Assembly (NCBI GenBank): GCA_018894105.1
Contig: CM032133.1
Location: 16,630,501-16,694,500 of the forward strand
Length of the DNA stretch: 64,000 nt
Source of the DNA: Jacaranda mimosifolia
Taxonomy: Eukaryota; Streptophyta; Magnoliopsida; Lamiales; Bignoniaceae
Direction: 5' to 3'
Shown piece by piece: positions 12,374-24,747 of the stretch. Within the stretch, counting starts at the first letter, position 1; every line of letters starts with the position of its first letter. The notes below the pieces were generated by a model. That model made no database searches and was not told the DNA's origin. It saw only the letters and a program-made list of their open reading frames with translations. The position numbers and the translations under genes were made by a program.

Positions 12374-13800
12374 TCAAATGATATCGCTTAATATGTGCTT
12401 AGATCGCTGATGAGATCTTGGCTCTTTAGCTTGCGCTACTACCTCGTTGTTTTCACAGAAGACAACTACTAGCTTAGCAATGCTAGGCATTATATTCAAC
12501 TCTTGAATGAAGTTTTTCATCCAAACACTTTCCTTTATAGTTTTTGAAGCCCCAATATATTCTACCACTGTGGTAGAGTCGACCATGGTGTCTTGTTTGA
12601 AACTCTTCCAACTCACCATGCCGCCATTGAGGCAAAGTATGAATCCAAGAGTGGATTTTAGGTCATCTACATCAAATTGGAAACTAGAACCCAAAAATCT
12701 CTTGAGTTTCAATTCTCCACGCCGTACACCAAAAACAAGTCCTTAGTCCTTCTTAAGCACTTAAGGATTTCTTTTACGACCACCCAGTGACTTTCACTAG
12801 GATTGGATTGGAAACGACTCATAGAGCGTGTGCCACATCTGGTCTTTTACATTGAATTGCATACATTGGGCTCCCAATGGTAGATGCATAAGGTATGTGG
12901 GACATCTTTTATCTCTCGTTATCAGTCTTAGGGGCTATAGACTTGGAGAGACAAATGCCATGTCCCATGGGAAGAAATCCCCTCCTAGATTTTCCATACT
13001 AAACCTCTTTAGTATCTTGTCAATGTATGGGATTTGGAAAAGCCCCAGCATCCTCCTTAATCTATCTCTATAGATACGTATTCCTAATATGTAGAATGCT
13101 TCTTCCAAATCCTTTATGGAGAATTGATTAAATAACCATGCTTTAGTACACTCTAACATTCCTACCTCATTCCCAATGAGAAGGATGTTATCGACATAAA
13201 GCATAATAAACTGTACACTACTCCCACTAGCCTTTATATACACACATGGTTCATACACATTTTTGATAAAGCTAAACAATTTGACCTTCTTGTCCAAACG
13301 TATGTTCCAACTTCAGAACGCTTGTTTAAGTCCATAAATGGATCTTTGGAGTTTGCAAAACTTTTGCTCACTCCTCTTGGATGTGAAACCTTGTGGTTGC
13401 TCCCTATAGATTTCTTCTTCAATTTTTCCATTGAGGAAAACAGTTTTCACATCCATTTGTCATATCTCATAGTCATAATATGCGGCTATGGCAAGTAGAA
13501 TCCGAATAGACTTAAGCATTACGATCGGTGAAAAGGTTTCTTCGAAATCGATACCGAGTCTTTGAGTGTAACCTTTTGCCACTGGTCATGCCTAAAGGTC
13601 GCTACCTTTCCATCAACCCCTAGCTTTCGCTTATAGATCCACTTGCAACCAATGAAAATTATTCCCTTCGATGGATCTACCAAAGTCCATACTTTGTTGG
13701 AGTACATCGAGTCTATATCGAATCTCATGGCATCAAGTTAATATCTCGAGTCTATGTCCAACATAGCTTCTTCATAGGTCTTCGGATCACTATCCGATTG
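12374..13800 (-). pseudogene. copia reverse transcriptase and RNase H, broken
   Basis: In minus sense the order is: RT N-terminal part (VWTL then GCKWIYKRKL, near 13519-13728), middle RT (12935-13297) and RNase H (12374-12712, with SWKSFKQDT and ending near KHILSDII). The RT active site reads LYVDNILL in place of YVDD, so the second catalytic aspartate is asparagine (codon complement at 13187-13189). Several frameshifts separate the pieces. The product would have copied element RNA in virus-like particles. This copy cannot act. Confidence 0.85.
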
Positions 13801-15103
13801 GCCTATCTCATGAAGGAATCCGAACCTTTTGGGTTGCTTCTTGATTTGGTTGGACCTTCTTAGAAGTTGTGTGTAAGGCTCTAGATGCTCGCTTGTTTTT
13901 ACTACTTATGGGATTTGTTGATCATCTTGAACTTCATCAAGTTCAACACCACCACCATTTCTATCTAATAGAAATTCATTTTCCAAAAAGTGGGCGCTCT
14001 TTGAGACAAACACATTTTGTTCCAAGGGATCATAGAAGTAATAACCCAAAGACTTTTTTGGGTATCCCACAAACTTGCACAAGGTGGACCTACTATCCAA
14101 CTTGTCTCCCACTATCCGTCTCACATAAGCGGCAGACCCCCAAACCTTAAGGCATTGGTAAGAGGGTGTTTTGCTATTCCACATCTCATGTGGTATTTTT
14201 GACACCAAATTTGATTGTACTACATTTAATAGCATCGCCGTTGTTTGTAAGGCGTATCTCCAAAAAGATATGGGTACATCAAAAAAGCTCATCATGGAAC
14301 GTACCATGTCCAACAAAGTACAGTTTCTCCTTTTGGCTACTCCATTATGTTGGGATATGCCGAGTGGAGTCCATTGAGAGAGAATCTCATTCTCTTTTGG
14401 ATAATCAAAGAATTCGGTACTTAAGTATTCTCCCCCTTGATCTGATGGAAGAGCTTTAATACTAAGTTCATTTTTGCTTTAACATTTCATTCCTATACTC
14501 TTTGAACTTTTCAAAAGCTTCAGACTTGTACTTCATAAGATACATGTGTCCGAATCGACAATAATCATCGGTGAAGGTGATGAAGTAGGGATAGCCTCCT
14601 CTCGCACTAACTCTTTGTGGGCCATAAACATTCGTATGGATCAAATCCAAATGACTTGTGGTGCGCTCCATTTGTCCTACAAAATAAGTCTTAGTCATTT
14701 TTCCCTTTAAATAAGATTCACAAGTAGGAAGATTCTCAATGCCACTAACATTTAACGCTTTGAGAGCTTCTAACTTGTTCATCCTATTTTTAGAGATATG
14801 CCCAAGTGTTGCATGCCAAAGAAAGGCATCTTCTTGGTTATCTAATTTTCTTTTACGTGATTGAATGTGCATAAGTGAAGGTTGGGAATCTAGTATGTAT
14901 AATCCATTATTCAATGTGCCCTGTGCAATTAAAGAACCATTCTTTAATGCTTTCAATACCCCATTCGATATAGAAAAATCATATCCTTCACTATCAAGAA
15001 CGGGAACTAAAATAATGTTCTTAATAAGTTGGGGTACATAATAACAAGAATCTAACACAATACAAGAATTACCCAAGCCTAACTTTACTATACCTTGCAC
15101 CAT
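13801..15103 (-). pseudogene. copia GAG-pre-integrase and integrase, broken
   Basis: The frame at 14468-15103 (minus) holds the zinc-binding region around HATLGHISKNRM and CESYLKGK, then the integrase core with first Asp in LDLIHTN and the FTDDYCRFG motif. The second Asp lies in SDQGGEY just past a stop. The third catalytic residue, Glu in the usual NGVAERRN, is Lys (NGVAKRRN, codon complement 14332-14334). The C-terminal part continues at 13906-14316. Integrase would insert element cDNA; loss of the DDE glutamate alone would abolish this. Confidence 0.85.
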
Positions 15104-16098
15104 GGCGGCAACTCTTGCTCAATTTCTAAGGCAGAGGATCATATCTCTTTCACGTAGACTCTTTTTTCTTTCCATCTCTTGTAACAAATTACAAATATGG
15201 CAACCACATGTGGTATCAAACACGCATGAGGAAGAATTACTCATTAAGTGCACTTCAATGAAGTACATACCCTTACCAAGAGTTCCAAGGTATTCCTTGC
15301 AGCTTCTTTTCCAATGCCCCTTTTCGCTATAGTAAAAACAAGTTGCATAAGTTTTGTCAGATTTCTTCTTCTTAACTCCTCCCAAACCTTTCAAGGGTTG
15401 CTTCCCTTTCGATGAAGAACTCTTCTTCCTCTTACCTCCCTTTTCTAAGGCCCCTAGGGCCCTTTGACTTAGAGGTAGAAGCAAGCATAAGTAGCTTTTT
15501 CTTTTTCATAGTTGCCTCGGCGGTCACCATCATATTCACCAATTCGTTAATCATCACATCTTGCTTGGACATATTAAAGTTCATAATGAATTAGTCGAAC
15601 GAAGGGGGCAATGATTGCAGGATCATATCCACGTAGAGATCATTGTCCATGACCACAGCTATTTGTCCAAGCTTTTCGATGAGTCCAATCATCTTAAGCC
15701 CGTGATCACGGACACTTGAACCATTTACCATCCTTGATCTAAAGAGCTCTCTAGACAAAGCAAACCTTTCATGTCTTGTTTGTACATCATAGAACTCTTG
15801 TAGGTGTTTGTAGATCTCACATCCATGTTTCATATGCTCGTGAGTCTTTTGGAGCTCATTAGTCATGGAAGCCATCATGAGGCATCTTACTTGTAGATCA
15901 TCATATACAAATTTAGTAAACAATTCACAAGCATCATCGGTGGCATCATCACTCAAGGTATTCGGCGGACTTTGATCAAGTACGCAAGTCCTCTTTTCAG
16001 AGTCAAGAATGATTTTAAGGTTCTTTAACTAATCACGGAAGTTAGGCCCAGTGAGTCTATTGGTTTTCAAAATGCTTGCGAGTGGATTTTTGGCTATT
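15104..16098 (-). pseudogene. copia gag and protease, broken
   Basis: The gag start codon position near 16098 reads ATA-GCC-AAA in minus sense, a mutated ATG. GPNF and an early stop in place of a conserved Trp follow. The UBN2-type gag core lies at 15591-15956 (HMKHGCEIY, HGLKMIGLIEKLG). The zinc knuckle near 15330-15290 reads CFYY-x-EKGHWKRSC, so its second Cys is Tyr. The protease active site is FDTT where DTG or DSG is expected. Gag would form the particle and protease would cleave the polyprotein. Confidence 0.82.
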
Positions 16099-18071
16099 TT
16101 CTTTTTGAAGATTTCAAAAATCTACAAGAGGTGAAAAAAGAGTATAAGCATATGATTGAATTTTGATAATGAAAACATGTTCATGGTCTTTCAAGCATGT
16201 TTTTCTCACACTATTTTATCAAATCCTTCACCCCCTAGAAGAATTCGGGAAATCTTATTTCCTAGTGAGAATCAAGATCCCAAGGACTTGCAAGCCGACC
16301 CTCGTAACCGAGTGCCGTCCACAAGCAATCAAAGGGTAAGCAACTTTTGCTAATTGCATCTTCTGGAACTCTTGATGTATTTTGCCTCACCTTTCATAAA
16401 GACCCACATAAATATGCGCCATCTATATTACTAAGTGTAAAGTTGAACCTACAAATCAAACTTCAATTCAAGACGGGCACCACATCATCCCCCGTAATCG
16501 AGTGCCAATGTGTGGGTGTTCTTAAGTCAAAGGTGCATCTTATGCTAAGTGTATGCTCACAACTTTCCTCCTAAGTGTGAACCCCATAACCGAGTGCCAT
16601 CGCACAAAATCGGTAGCATCGTCATGGCATACACTATTGGTAGAAGGCATGGATTAATTAAAACTCTTTTAATTTGTATCTATTTTGACTTAATATTGGA
16701 AAATACTTAGACATTCTAAGTGGGGGGTTTTTGCTTGCAAAGATCTCATCATTTTATCTTCTTATTTAGGTTTTCTATATTCTAACCATGCATCTCATAC
16801 ATAAATAGGATATGGAAAGCACAAATAAATAAATGCGCCTAGCATGCTCATAGGATGGGATGACCATGAGCCTAACTAAGTGGTGCACTTAGAGCCATAT
16901 GTGCACTATTTAGTTAATTTTAAGTGGGTTGATTAAATATAGCTATTACATGAGTGTATCCCCATACATTCATGGGTCTTCGAAAGTCTCCATGCCTCCA
17001 ATGGTCTTCTTTACTCCATGCAACATTCACACGAGAAAGAAATCCTCACTCCTAGTAATTCTACTCTCATAACATTTACAAGATAGAATTAAGAGGCATG
17101 CAAGCCCCAATTTAATACAACCCTTTTCAACAATTTGAAACAAATAAAATCAATAATAAAGGCTCATGATCATCCCCATTCATTCATCATTTATTCAACA
17201 ATTAATGAACAATAAATAAAGCTAGAATTAACAAATAATTCCAGCAATTAAATGCTTATCTCATAAACAAATAATTGGCCAAGCAAGAGCTAGCATAACA
17301 ATTATGCAAAAATTGGAGATTAACTTTAACAAATTTTTAAAAGCAATTAAAAAATATCAAACATAATTTTGAGAACTTGCACAACACTTATGCATATAAT
17401 ATGTGTGTAACAAAACATTTTTGGTCACAAAAAAGAGCCAAAAATTGAAGCAAATTCAACCAAGACCAAAACTGGCCACTACACGCCTAGGTCAGGCATG
17501 CTGCTGCACTGCAGGCGCGCTCTTGGAGCGCCCAGCCGAGGCAGGGCAATCGGCCCTGTTTTGAGGTTATGGCCGAGTCACGTCAATTTTGCTCAACTTT
17601 TTGTGCACCAAAGAAATTTGGAACAACTTCTAAACATTAAAACACACATTATAGATGAAATTCAAGATTCAAAATACCTTTTAAAAATGGAATTTCAAGT
17701 ACTCAATCATGCTTTCAAAAACAAGTTAAAGTAAGAATCACATTCTTCAAAAATTCTCCAAAAAAGCTCAAATCATATTGGATCCAAAAATGACCAAAAC
17801 TCTTTTAGGCCATCAACAACATGCTATATCAATATATAACAAAAACTAATGCCAAATCATCATTCAAAATTAGAAACTATGAATTAAAACATACTAATCA
17901 TATGAATCAACACTTAAAACACATATTAGCATGCTTTCAATTCATCAATCAAGGAGCCACACATAACATCATCCAAACACTCCAATCCATCATATGAATT
18001 GAGAATTTGGTAATTTTGATCAATTCATCACATGAATTAATCATTCAAAAATCCAAATCAAAGTATGAATT
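16099..18071 (-). other. Untranslated leader of the minus-strand copia element
   Basis: Nearly 2 kb separate the gag start from the PBS. There is no credible coding frame. The motif (GT)AACCGAGTGCC recurs at 16304-16316, 16494-16506 and 16586-16598. The plus-strand copy has a matching leader at 20302-21795, and a third, decayed one lies at 35475-37200. Confidence 0.7.
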
Positions 18072-18085
18072 AGGCTTCCATACCA
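18072..18085 (-). other. Primer binding site of the minus-strand copia element
   Basis: The minus strand reads TGGTATGGAAGCCT two bases after the LTR end. It resembles TGGTATCAGAGCC for initiator methionine tRNA, with a few changes. Confidence 0.75.
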
Positions 18086-18087
18086 CT

Positions 18088-20301
18088 TGAACGCAAGTGA
18101 CGTACTATGATCCAATAATAAAAACTTCAAAAGCTCAAATTAATTAGTGCTTCCCAACCAAACAAGGATATAAACATGCTTAAGATTTAGATTTGGATGG
18201 AGAGTTGCCTTGATTAGCAAAATCCAAAGGAAAGATGAAGAACTCTTATTCAATCTAGAAACTATCAAACAGCGGCGCAACGGATTTTGAACAACTTTTG
18301 CCCAATCCAAACTTCCCCTAAAAAATCTGGAAAAATTCCAATATATTATCAACTCTTTAATGAGGCTACTATGAAAAGTTTAGATCAAAACTTCCTTTGG
18401 ATCTCCTTCAGTAAATTCACCAATTTACTGCCCTAAATGGTGGATCTCCAAAGGCTAGCAATCCTATTGTCTTGCCTCTATCAATATGATCCACACACCA
18501 ATGCTTTTTTCAATTTTTCCTCAATATTAGCTGGAGATAGAGAGGAGAAATGAGAGATAGATGGCTGATTTAGGGGTTGGAGAAGAAGAGAGAAGTGGAG
18601 CTTCAACTCATTAGGCAACACTTGAAGGATGGAAAATGTGAGAATCTAATTCTTCACATGGATTTCTTGGTTGCCGCCTACTCTCACCTCTAATATCTAT
18701 ATATAGAGGGAGGATGGTGTGATGCCAAGGTGGAATCACACCTTCCTCAAGGTGGGGGACCGCCCACTTGCTTGCAAGTTCAGATTCAAATCAAATTTGA
18801 ATTTTGTGTGCATTTCAATTACATTTGGAATCTACTTTCAAATTAATTAAATGCCATACCAAATGAACCTTTCATTTGAATTTTTCCTCCAAAATTGATT
18901 CTTTTCATTAATTAAATTAAACACTTTAATTTAATTAATTAATCCTTGACTTAACTCTTAAGTCAATTAGATTAACTCTTTAAGCTAAGAATTGTTAACT
19001 TAACTCTTTAAGTTAGCTTGACCTGTTGATGGTCATGTGGCACCAAATAATTAAATCCTTAATTATTGGTCTAATTTAACTCCTTAAATTAGTTGACCAA
19101 TTTAACAATAAATTAATCAAGCCAAAGTTGACCTCAATTTTCAGTCATCCCAAAAATCGATCACTTGGAGTGAATTTCGTAACACTTAGTAAAATTCCTC
19201 CATCAATTAGGAAATGCAATTGGCTTTTGTGTGTGACTCGATAGGTTCTACCATTTATTGGACATGGGCACACAACTCTTTATGACTTTTGAACATCATA
19301 TATTCATTTTAGTTTAAACTTCTTTAAACTAATTGATTTAATTCAATTAATCTCCATTAATTGAAGAGTATTCAATCTCCATGGTCGATGTCTAACCTCA
19401 AGCCTATGGATCCCAACAAATTGGCCAAAATGAATACTTTTGGAGAACCATTATAGCTCTACACGTATCATGCAAATACGATCCTTCCGTCTCCTATCTC
19501 CCAAAAGAGGCTTAGGATAAGATATTTGCCAGCTTCCTAATAACCTCGATACTATGTCTCTATTCTCAATGTTCGATTCCATTTTATGACCTCATCTTTG
19601 GAAAATTCCTTTTCCAAATTGTCATACTACCTTGTGCAATGATTTTTTAGAATCGATCATTATAGAATACACATGAGATGCACTCACCCTTCACAAAGAC
19701 GATGAGTCGAATTTCATCTTGAATCTCACAAACCTCCATGTCTAAGTAGCTCATACCTAACATCAACCCGAATGACCTGCTACATGGCCAAGGAAGAGTC
19801 AAAGCATGAGGACCTAAACACAAGGTTACCATGGATCCTCAGGTCAGAGGACTAATTATATCCACTAGCGTAAGCTAGAGAACTTGCAACTACCGACTTG
19901 CCACTTTGGCTATCTAGTGGATTCTCCGGGTGGGCCTTTATTGCGTTGTTCTTTAACAAGCACCCACTAACATGCATCTTGCCTAGGAAATGAAGTAATA
20001 TCCAACCCTTGGACTTATGCATCGTTAGTGCAAGTCTATCCGGATCTTAGATGCCCTGTCTCATAAGATCCTATGACTTGGAATATTTAAGATCACGACC
20101 AGTAAGACTTATTCCATTATCACCACCCAATGCATGACCAAGTCCCACAGTCTTGTGTGATCTAAGGGCTTCAACCAAATGCCAGTGAAGTAGTAATGAG
20201 CATAAGATAAACATGGCCACACATTAAATATCATTTAATTAATATTGTCACAAGTGAAATAGTTTACAACACCAATCTAATTGGTGGGCATTATTCCTAC
20301 A
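18088..20301 (-). repeat. 5' LTR of the minus-strand copia element
   Basis: The plus strand starts TGAACGCAAGTGACG and ends CATTATTCCTACA. It is closely similar along its length to 9807-12207. In minus sense the TATA-like CTATATATAGATATT lies near 18695-18709. Confidence 0.85.
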
Positions 20302-21795
20302 TAAGCACTTTATAGCAAGGCCTCCGCTAGCAGGCTAGCCGCTGGCTGGGAAGCAAGGGTACTATGAGCACCCATGAAGCCTATCTAGGTAGCCGACTAG
20401 GTAGCAGGCCCACCCATGGCTGCCTCGGCGTGACCGGTTTGCCATTTTGTGCATTTTCGCCCTTATAAACTTGATTTTTCCATACATTTTTTACACACAA
20501 TTGTTGTGTAAGTGCTCAAGACAATGTTGGACATTTTTGCTTGCTTTTGAGATCAAATTTAAGCATACACTTTAAGTTTGTGCAAAAATGCGATGCATAA
20601 GAGTTATGCTTAATTTTGCCTCTAATTAATTGTTTATGTGATAAACTTTTAATTGATGGATTGAATGTAAATTCTAGTTATTATTCATTTAATTATTGAA
20701 TGGGCGATGGATATATGGGGATGAACATGAGCCTTTAAATTAGTTTAATTAAAGTTCAATGTTGATTGAATGGGTTGTAAATTGGGCTTGCATGCCTCTT
20801 GATTTTCTACCTTACAAATGTTACGAGAGTAGAACTCTCAGAGTGAGGTTTTCTTTACTCTTATAAATTCTTGCAAGGGGGCAAAGGAGACCAAGATAAT
20901 CAAGAAGGCTTGAAGACCCATGAATGTATGAGATATATTCATGTAATAGATAGGATCAATTAATTGAATCAACCCACACAAATCAACTAAGTAGTACATC
21001 TATGGCTTTAAGTTTACTACTTGATTAAGGCTCATGCTCATCCTAACCTTAGATGCATGCTAGGTTTATTTACTTATTTATGCTTTCTTTATCCTATTGA
21101 TGTATGCGATACATGATTAAGATAGAGAACCTAAATAAGTAAAGGTAAAATTGATGAGATCTTCCAACCAATAAAATCCTTCAACTCAGAAGAGTATAAG
21201 TTCAATAAAATATTAAGTCAAATTGGATAAAATTAAACCGAGTTTAATAATCCAAGCATTCCACCAATAGGCAAGTGACATGAGACGCTACCCCAATTTT
21301 GTGTCTGCTCACGAGTCGTGAAACACATTATTGGTGGAAAGCTATTATCACTACCTTGACATGAGATGCACCTTAATTTAAATTCTCTATGATATTGTCT
21401 CATGAGTCATGAAATGATCATAGTTGAATTTATAATTAAAGATTGATTGATAGGTTCTACTTAACACCTAGTAGTATAAATGTCGCACGAGTCATGGGTC
21501 TATACAAAAAGTGAAGCAAAACACATCAAGGATTGCATAAAGATATAATTAGTAATAGTTACCTACCTTAGGATCATTGGTGGATATCTCATAAGTTGTG
21601 GGTCCATAAGTGATGCCTTTGGACCTTGATTCTCACTAGAAAATATGATTTCCCAAATTCCTAAGAGGGTAAGAAATTTGATAAAATATTGGGAACGAAA
21701 CATGCTTGAAAGATCATAGTCATGTTTTAATATCAAAATGCAATTAAATGCATATATTCTCTTCTTTGCTTATGTAGATTTGCAAAATCTCAACA
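20302..21795 (+). other. Leader of the plus-strand copia element, part 2
   Basis: Non-coding. It carries four spaced variants of CACGAGTCRTG (near 21309, 21401, 21486 and 21589), the counterpart of the CGAGTGCC motif in the reverse element. A GC-rich patch lies at 20320-20450. Confidence 0.6.
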
Positions 21796-22800
21796 ATGGC
21801 TAAAACTCCAGTTAGCATCATTTTGGAAACTAATAAACTAACTGAGCTGTCATGATTCACTAAACCTCAAAATCATTCTAGATTCTGGGAAATGGACAAA
21901 TGTCCCATATCAAGGTGCTCTGAATCCCATACGGATCAAGAGACACGTGAAATGTTCACGAATTGGGTTGTTGATCACCTCTTATACCATAGTCTTATGA
22001 TGGCATCTATGAACTTCAAAAGTCTCATGAACAACATGAAACATACCTCGGTCAATTGGGTAGTGGATCAAAAGACACTTGAAATGTTCACGAATTGGGT
22101 TGTGGATCACCTCATATCCCATAGTCTCATGATGGCATCTATGAACTTCAAAAGTCTCACAAACAACATGAAACATACCTCGGTCAATTGCTTGCAAGAG
22201 TTGTATAGCAAACAAGGTATGAGAGGCTTATGTAGTAAAATGAGATTTTTCAAGCTAGGATGGTTGAGGGGTCATGTGTCCTCGACCATGGTCTAAAGAT
22301 GATTAGGCTTGTTGAGAAGCTCTTCAACTTGGACATGGTGATGGACAATGATCTCTAAAGTGAATTGATCCTCTGATCCTTGCCGAGTTTATTTATCCAA
22401 AGTCTTGGTCAAGGCGAAGATAACCATGAAAAGGAAAAACCTCTAATGATTGCTTCCTCATCCTATTCTAAAGGCCCTAAAGGCAAATAGAAAGTGGGTG
22501 AAAAGAAGAAAGGTTTTTCCCCTAAAAGGAAATAACATTTAAGGTGTCCGATGGAGTCAAGAAAATAATTGAGGATAATAAGGATGCAACTTATTTCTAT
22601 TGTGGCAAATCGGGTCATTAGAAGCTCGAGTGCAAGCCTTGTAACCTTCAAGAAGGATAAGTTGTTTATTGAAGTGCACTTATGGATAAATTCTTTCTCA
22701 TAGGTATTTGATACTGCATATGATTCTCATCTTTATAATTTGTTACAAATAATGAAAAAAAGAATAAATCTTAGTGATGGGGATATGATCCTCTACTTGG
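21796..22800 (+). pseudogene. copia gag and protease, broken and internally duplicated
   Basis: It starts at ATG 21796 (MAKTPVSIILETNK) and meets a TGA after 19 codons. The gag core contains a 132-bp tandem duplication (21934-22197). The zinc knuckle near 22585-22632 reads YFYCGKSGH-stop-KLEC, so the first Cys is Tyr. The protease motif is FDTA at 22707-22718, where DTG or DSG is expected. It is homologous in order and sequence to the minus copy at 15104-16098. Confidence 0.82.
21934..22197 (+). repeat. 132-bp tandem duplication inside gag
   Basis: The two units begin GATCAAGAGACACGTGAAATG and GATCAAAAGACACTTGAAATG (21934 and 22066). They are nearly identical and keep frame (44 codons), duplicating the MFTNWVVDHL...SLMMASMNFKSL segment. 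The minus copy of the element has one unit. Confidence 0.85.
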
Positions 22801-22959
22801 AAATGGAGTAAAGAGTTGTGACCAAAGCCAAAGGTGTAAATTAATTTAGACTTAAGGGATTCTAAAGCTTGTACTAAATCCTTGTTACTATGTACCTAGG
22901 TGCCAGTGGTACAATGTATAAAGGATTATATATTTTAGATCATCCACCATCACTAATGC

Positions 22960-23480
22960 ACATTCATTAAAATAACAAAAGAAAGTTAGATAACCAAGAA
23001 AATCCATACCTTTGGCATGCTAGACTTTGACATATTTCCAAGAATAGGATAAACAAGTTAGTAGCCCTCAAAACACTAAATGTTAGTGGATTAGAGGATC
23101 TATCTACTTGTGACTCTTATTTAAAAGGAAAAATGACAAAGGCTCTTTTGTAAGAAAAACAAAGCAATCCACAAGTTTTTTGGATTTGATCCATACGAAT
23201 GTATGTGGCCACTAAAAGTTAAGGTAAGAGAAGGTATTCTTACTTCATTACCTTCACTAATGATTTCACTTAGTTCGGAGATGTGTATCTTGTCAAGTAC
23301 AAATTCGAAGCCCTTGAAAAGTTTACAAAGTATAAGTAGAAAATCAATTAGGATTTAGTATCAAAACTCTTCGATCTGATCGAGGAGGTGAATACTTAAG
23401 TACCGAATTCGGATCGAATCGAGAAGCTTTCTTCATGAAATAGGGTAAATAGATAGTGATCCAAGAACCTATGAGGAAGC
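22960..23480 (+). pseudogene. copia GAG-pre-integrase/integrase remnant with deletion
   Basis: It holds the GAG-pre-integrase region (HISKNRINKL, CDSYLKGKMTK) and the start of the integrase core, up to RGGEYLSTEF near 23385-23410. It then jumps to sequence that lies just before RT in the other copy (near 23456). The rest of the integrase, including the NGVAERRN region, is absent. By comparison with 13801-14400 some 0.6-0.7 kb was lost. Confidence 0.75.
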
Positions 23481-24747
23481 TATGTTGGACATAAATTTGG
23501 GTCATTGGCTTAAGGCCATGAAATTCAAAATGGACTCCATCTACTCCAACAAAGTATGGACTTTGGTAAATCCACCAGAGGGTAAAGTATCCATTGGTTG
23601 CAAATGGATCTATAAGCGTAAGCTAGTAGTTAATGGAGAGGTTACGACCATTAAGGCTAGCCTAGTGGCAAAAGTGTATACTCAAAGACCCAGGAGAAAC
23701 CTTTTCACCAGTCACTGTGCCTATGTCCATAAGGATTATGCTTGCCATAGCTGCTTGCTACAACTATGAAATTTGACAAATGGATGTAAATACCATTTTT
23801 CTCAATGAAAACATTGATGATGAAATCTATATGGAGCAATCACAAGGTTTTACATAAAAAGGGAGTGAGCAAATAGTTTGCAAACTCCAAAGGCCTATTT
23901 ATAGATTAAAGCAAGCATCCCGAAGTTGGAACATATATTTTGATGAGACGGTCAAATAGTTTGACTTCATCAAAAATGTGTATCGACTGTGTGTGTACAA
24001 AAGGGCTAGTGGGAGTTCGATACAATTTATTGTGTTTCATGTCGATGACATCCTTCTCAATGGGAATGAGAGAGAGACATTAGAGCGCAATAATGTATGG
24101 TTATCTTCACAATTCTCCATAAACAATGTGGGAGAAGAATCATTCGTATTAGGAATAGGGATCCATAAAGATAGATCAAAAAGGATGTTGGAGCTCTCCT
24201 AATCAACGTACATTGACAAGATACTAAAGAGATTTAGTATGGAGGAATCCAAGAGGGGATACCTCCCAGTGGGACATAGCATTCATCTCTTCAAGTCTAT
24301 GGCCTCCCAGACGGAAGAGGAGAGAAACAGAATGTCCCACATACTTTATGCATCTACCATTGGAAGGATAATGTATGCCATTCAATGTACGAGATTGGAT
24401 GTAGCTCACATTCTAAGTGTTACGAGTCGCTATCAATCCAATCCCTGTGAGAGTCACTGAAAAGACATTAAAATAATGCTTAAGTACTTAAGAAGAACTA
24501 AGGATCTATTTTTGTGTATGGTAATGGAGAATTGAAACTCGAAGGGTTTTCAAATTTTAGTTTTCAATACGATGAAGATGACCTCAAATCTACTTTTTGA
24601 TTTATATTTTGCCTCAATGGTGGCTCGGTGAGTTGGAAGAATTTCAAACAAGATACCGCAACCAATTCCACCACTCAGGCAGAATATATTGCAGCTTCGG
24701 ACTGAGGTGTTTGGATGAAAAAACTTTATCCAAGAGTTGGTTAGTTG
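23481..24747 (+). pseudogene. copia reverse transcriptase and RNase H, broken
   Basis: It contains RT motifs VWTLVNPPEG and CKWIYKRKL (23482-23769) and the active site HVDDILL at 24038-24055, so both catalytic aspartates remain. RNase H follows (GGSVSWKNF near 24617), and the frame ends abruptly in LTR sequence at about 24748. Frameshifts and stops separate the parts. The last part of RNase H, the polypurine tract and the first ~365 bp of the 3' LTR are deleted. Confidence 0.82.

Larger units (their letters stand above)
9807..20301 (-). mobile_element. 10.5-kb copia element (minus strand) nested in the leader of its own family
   Basis: The LTRs lie at 9807-12207 and 18088-20301. A polypurine tract borders the left LTR and a PBS borders the right LTR, so transcription runs right to left. 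Flanks are TAGGC (9802-9806) and TAAGC (20302-20306), a 5-bp target duplication with one change. All pol domains are recognisable in the copia order gag, protease, integrase, RT, RNase H, but they are broken. It is the most complete copy of the family in the window. Confidence 0.88.

Noticed and set aside
12507..15332. Plus-strand frames of 60-97 codons
   Set aside because: They are antisense shadows of the minus-strand copia polyprotein.
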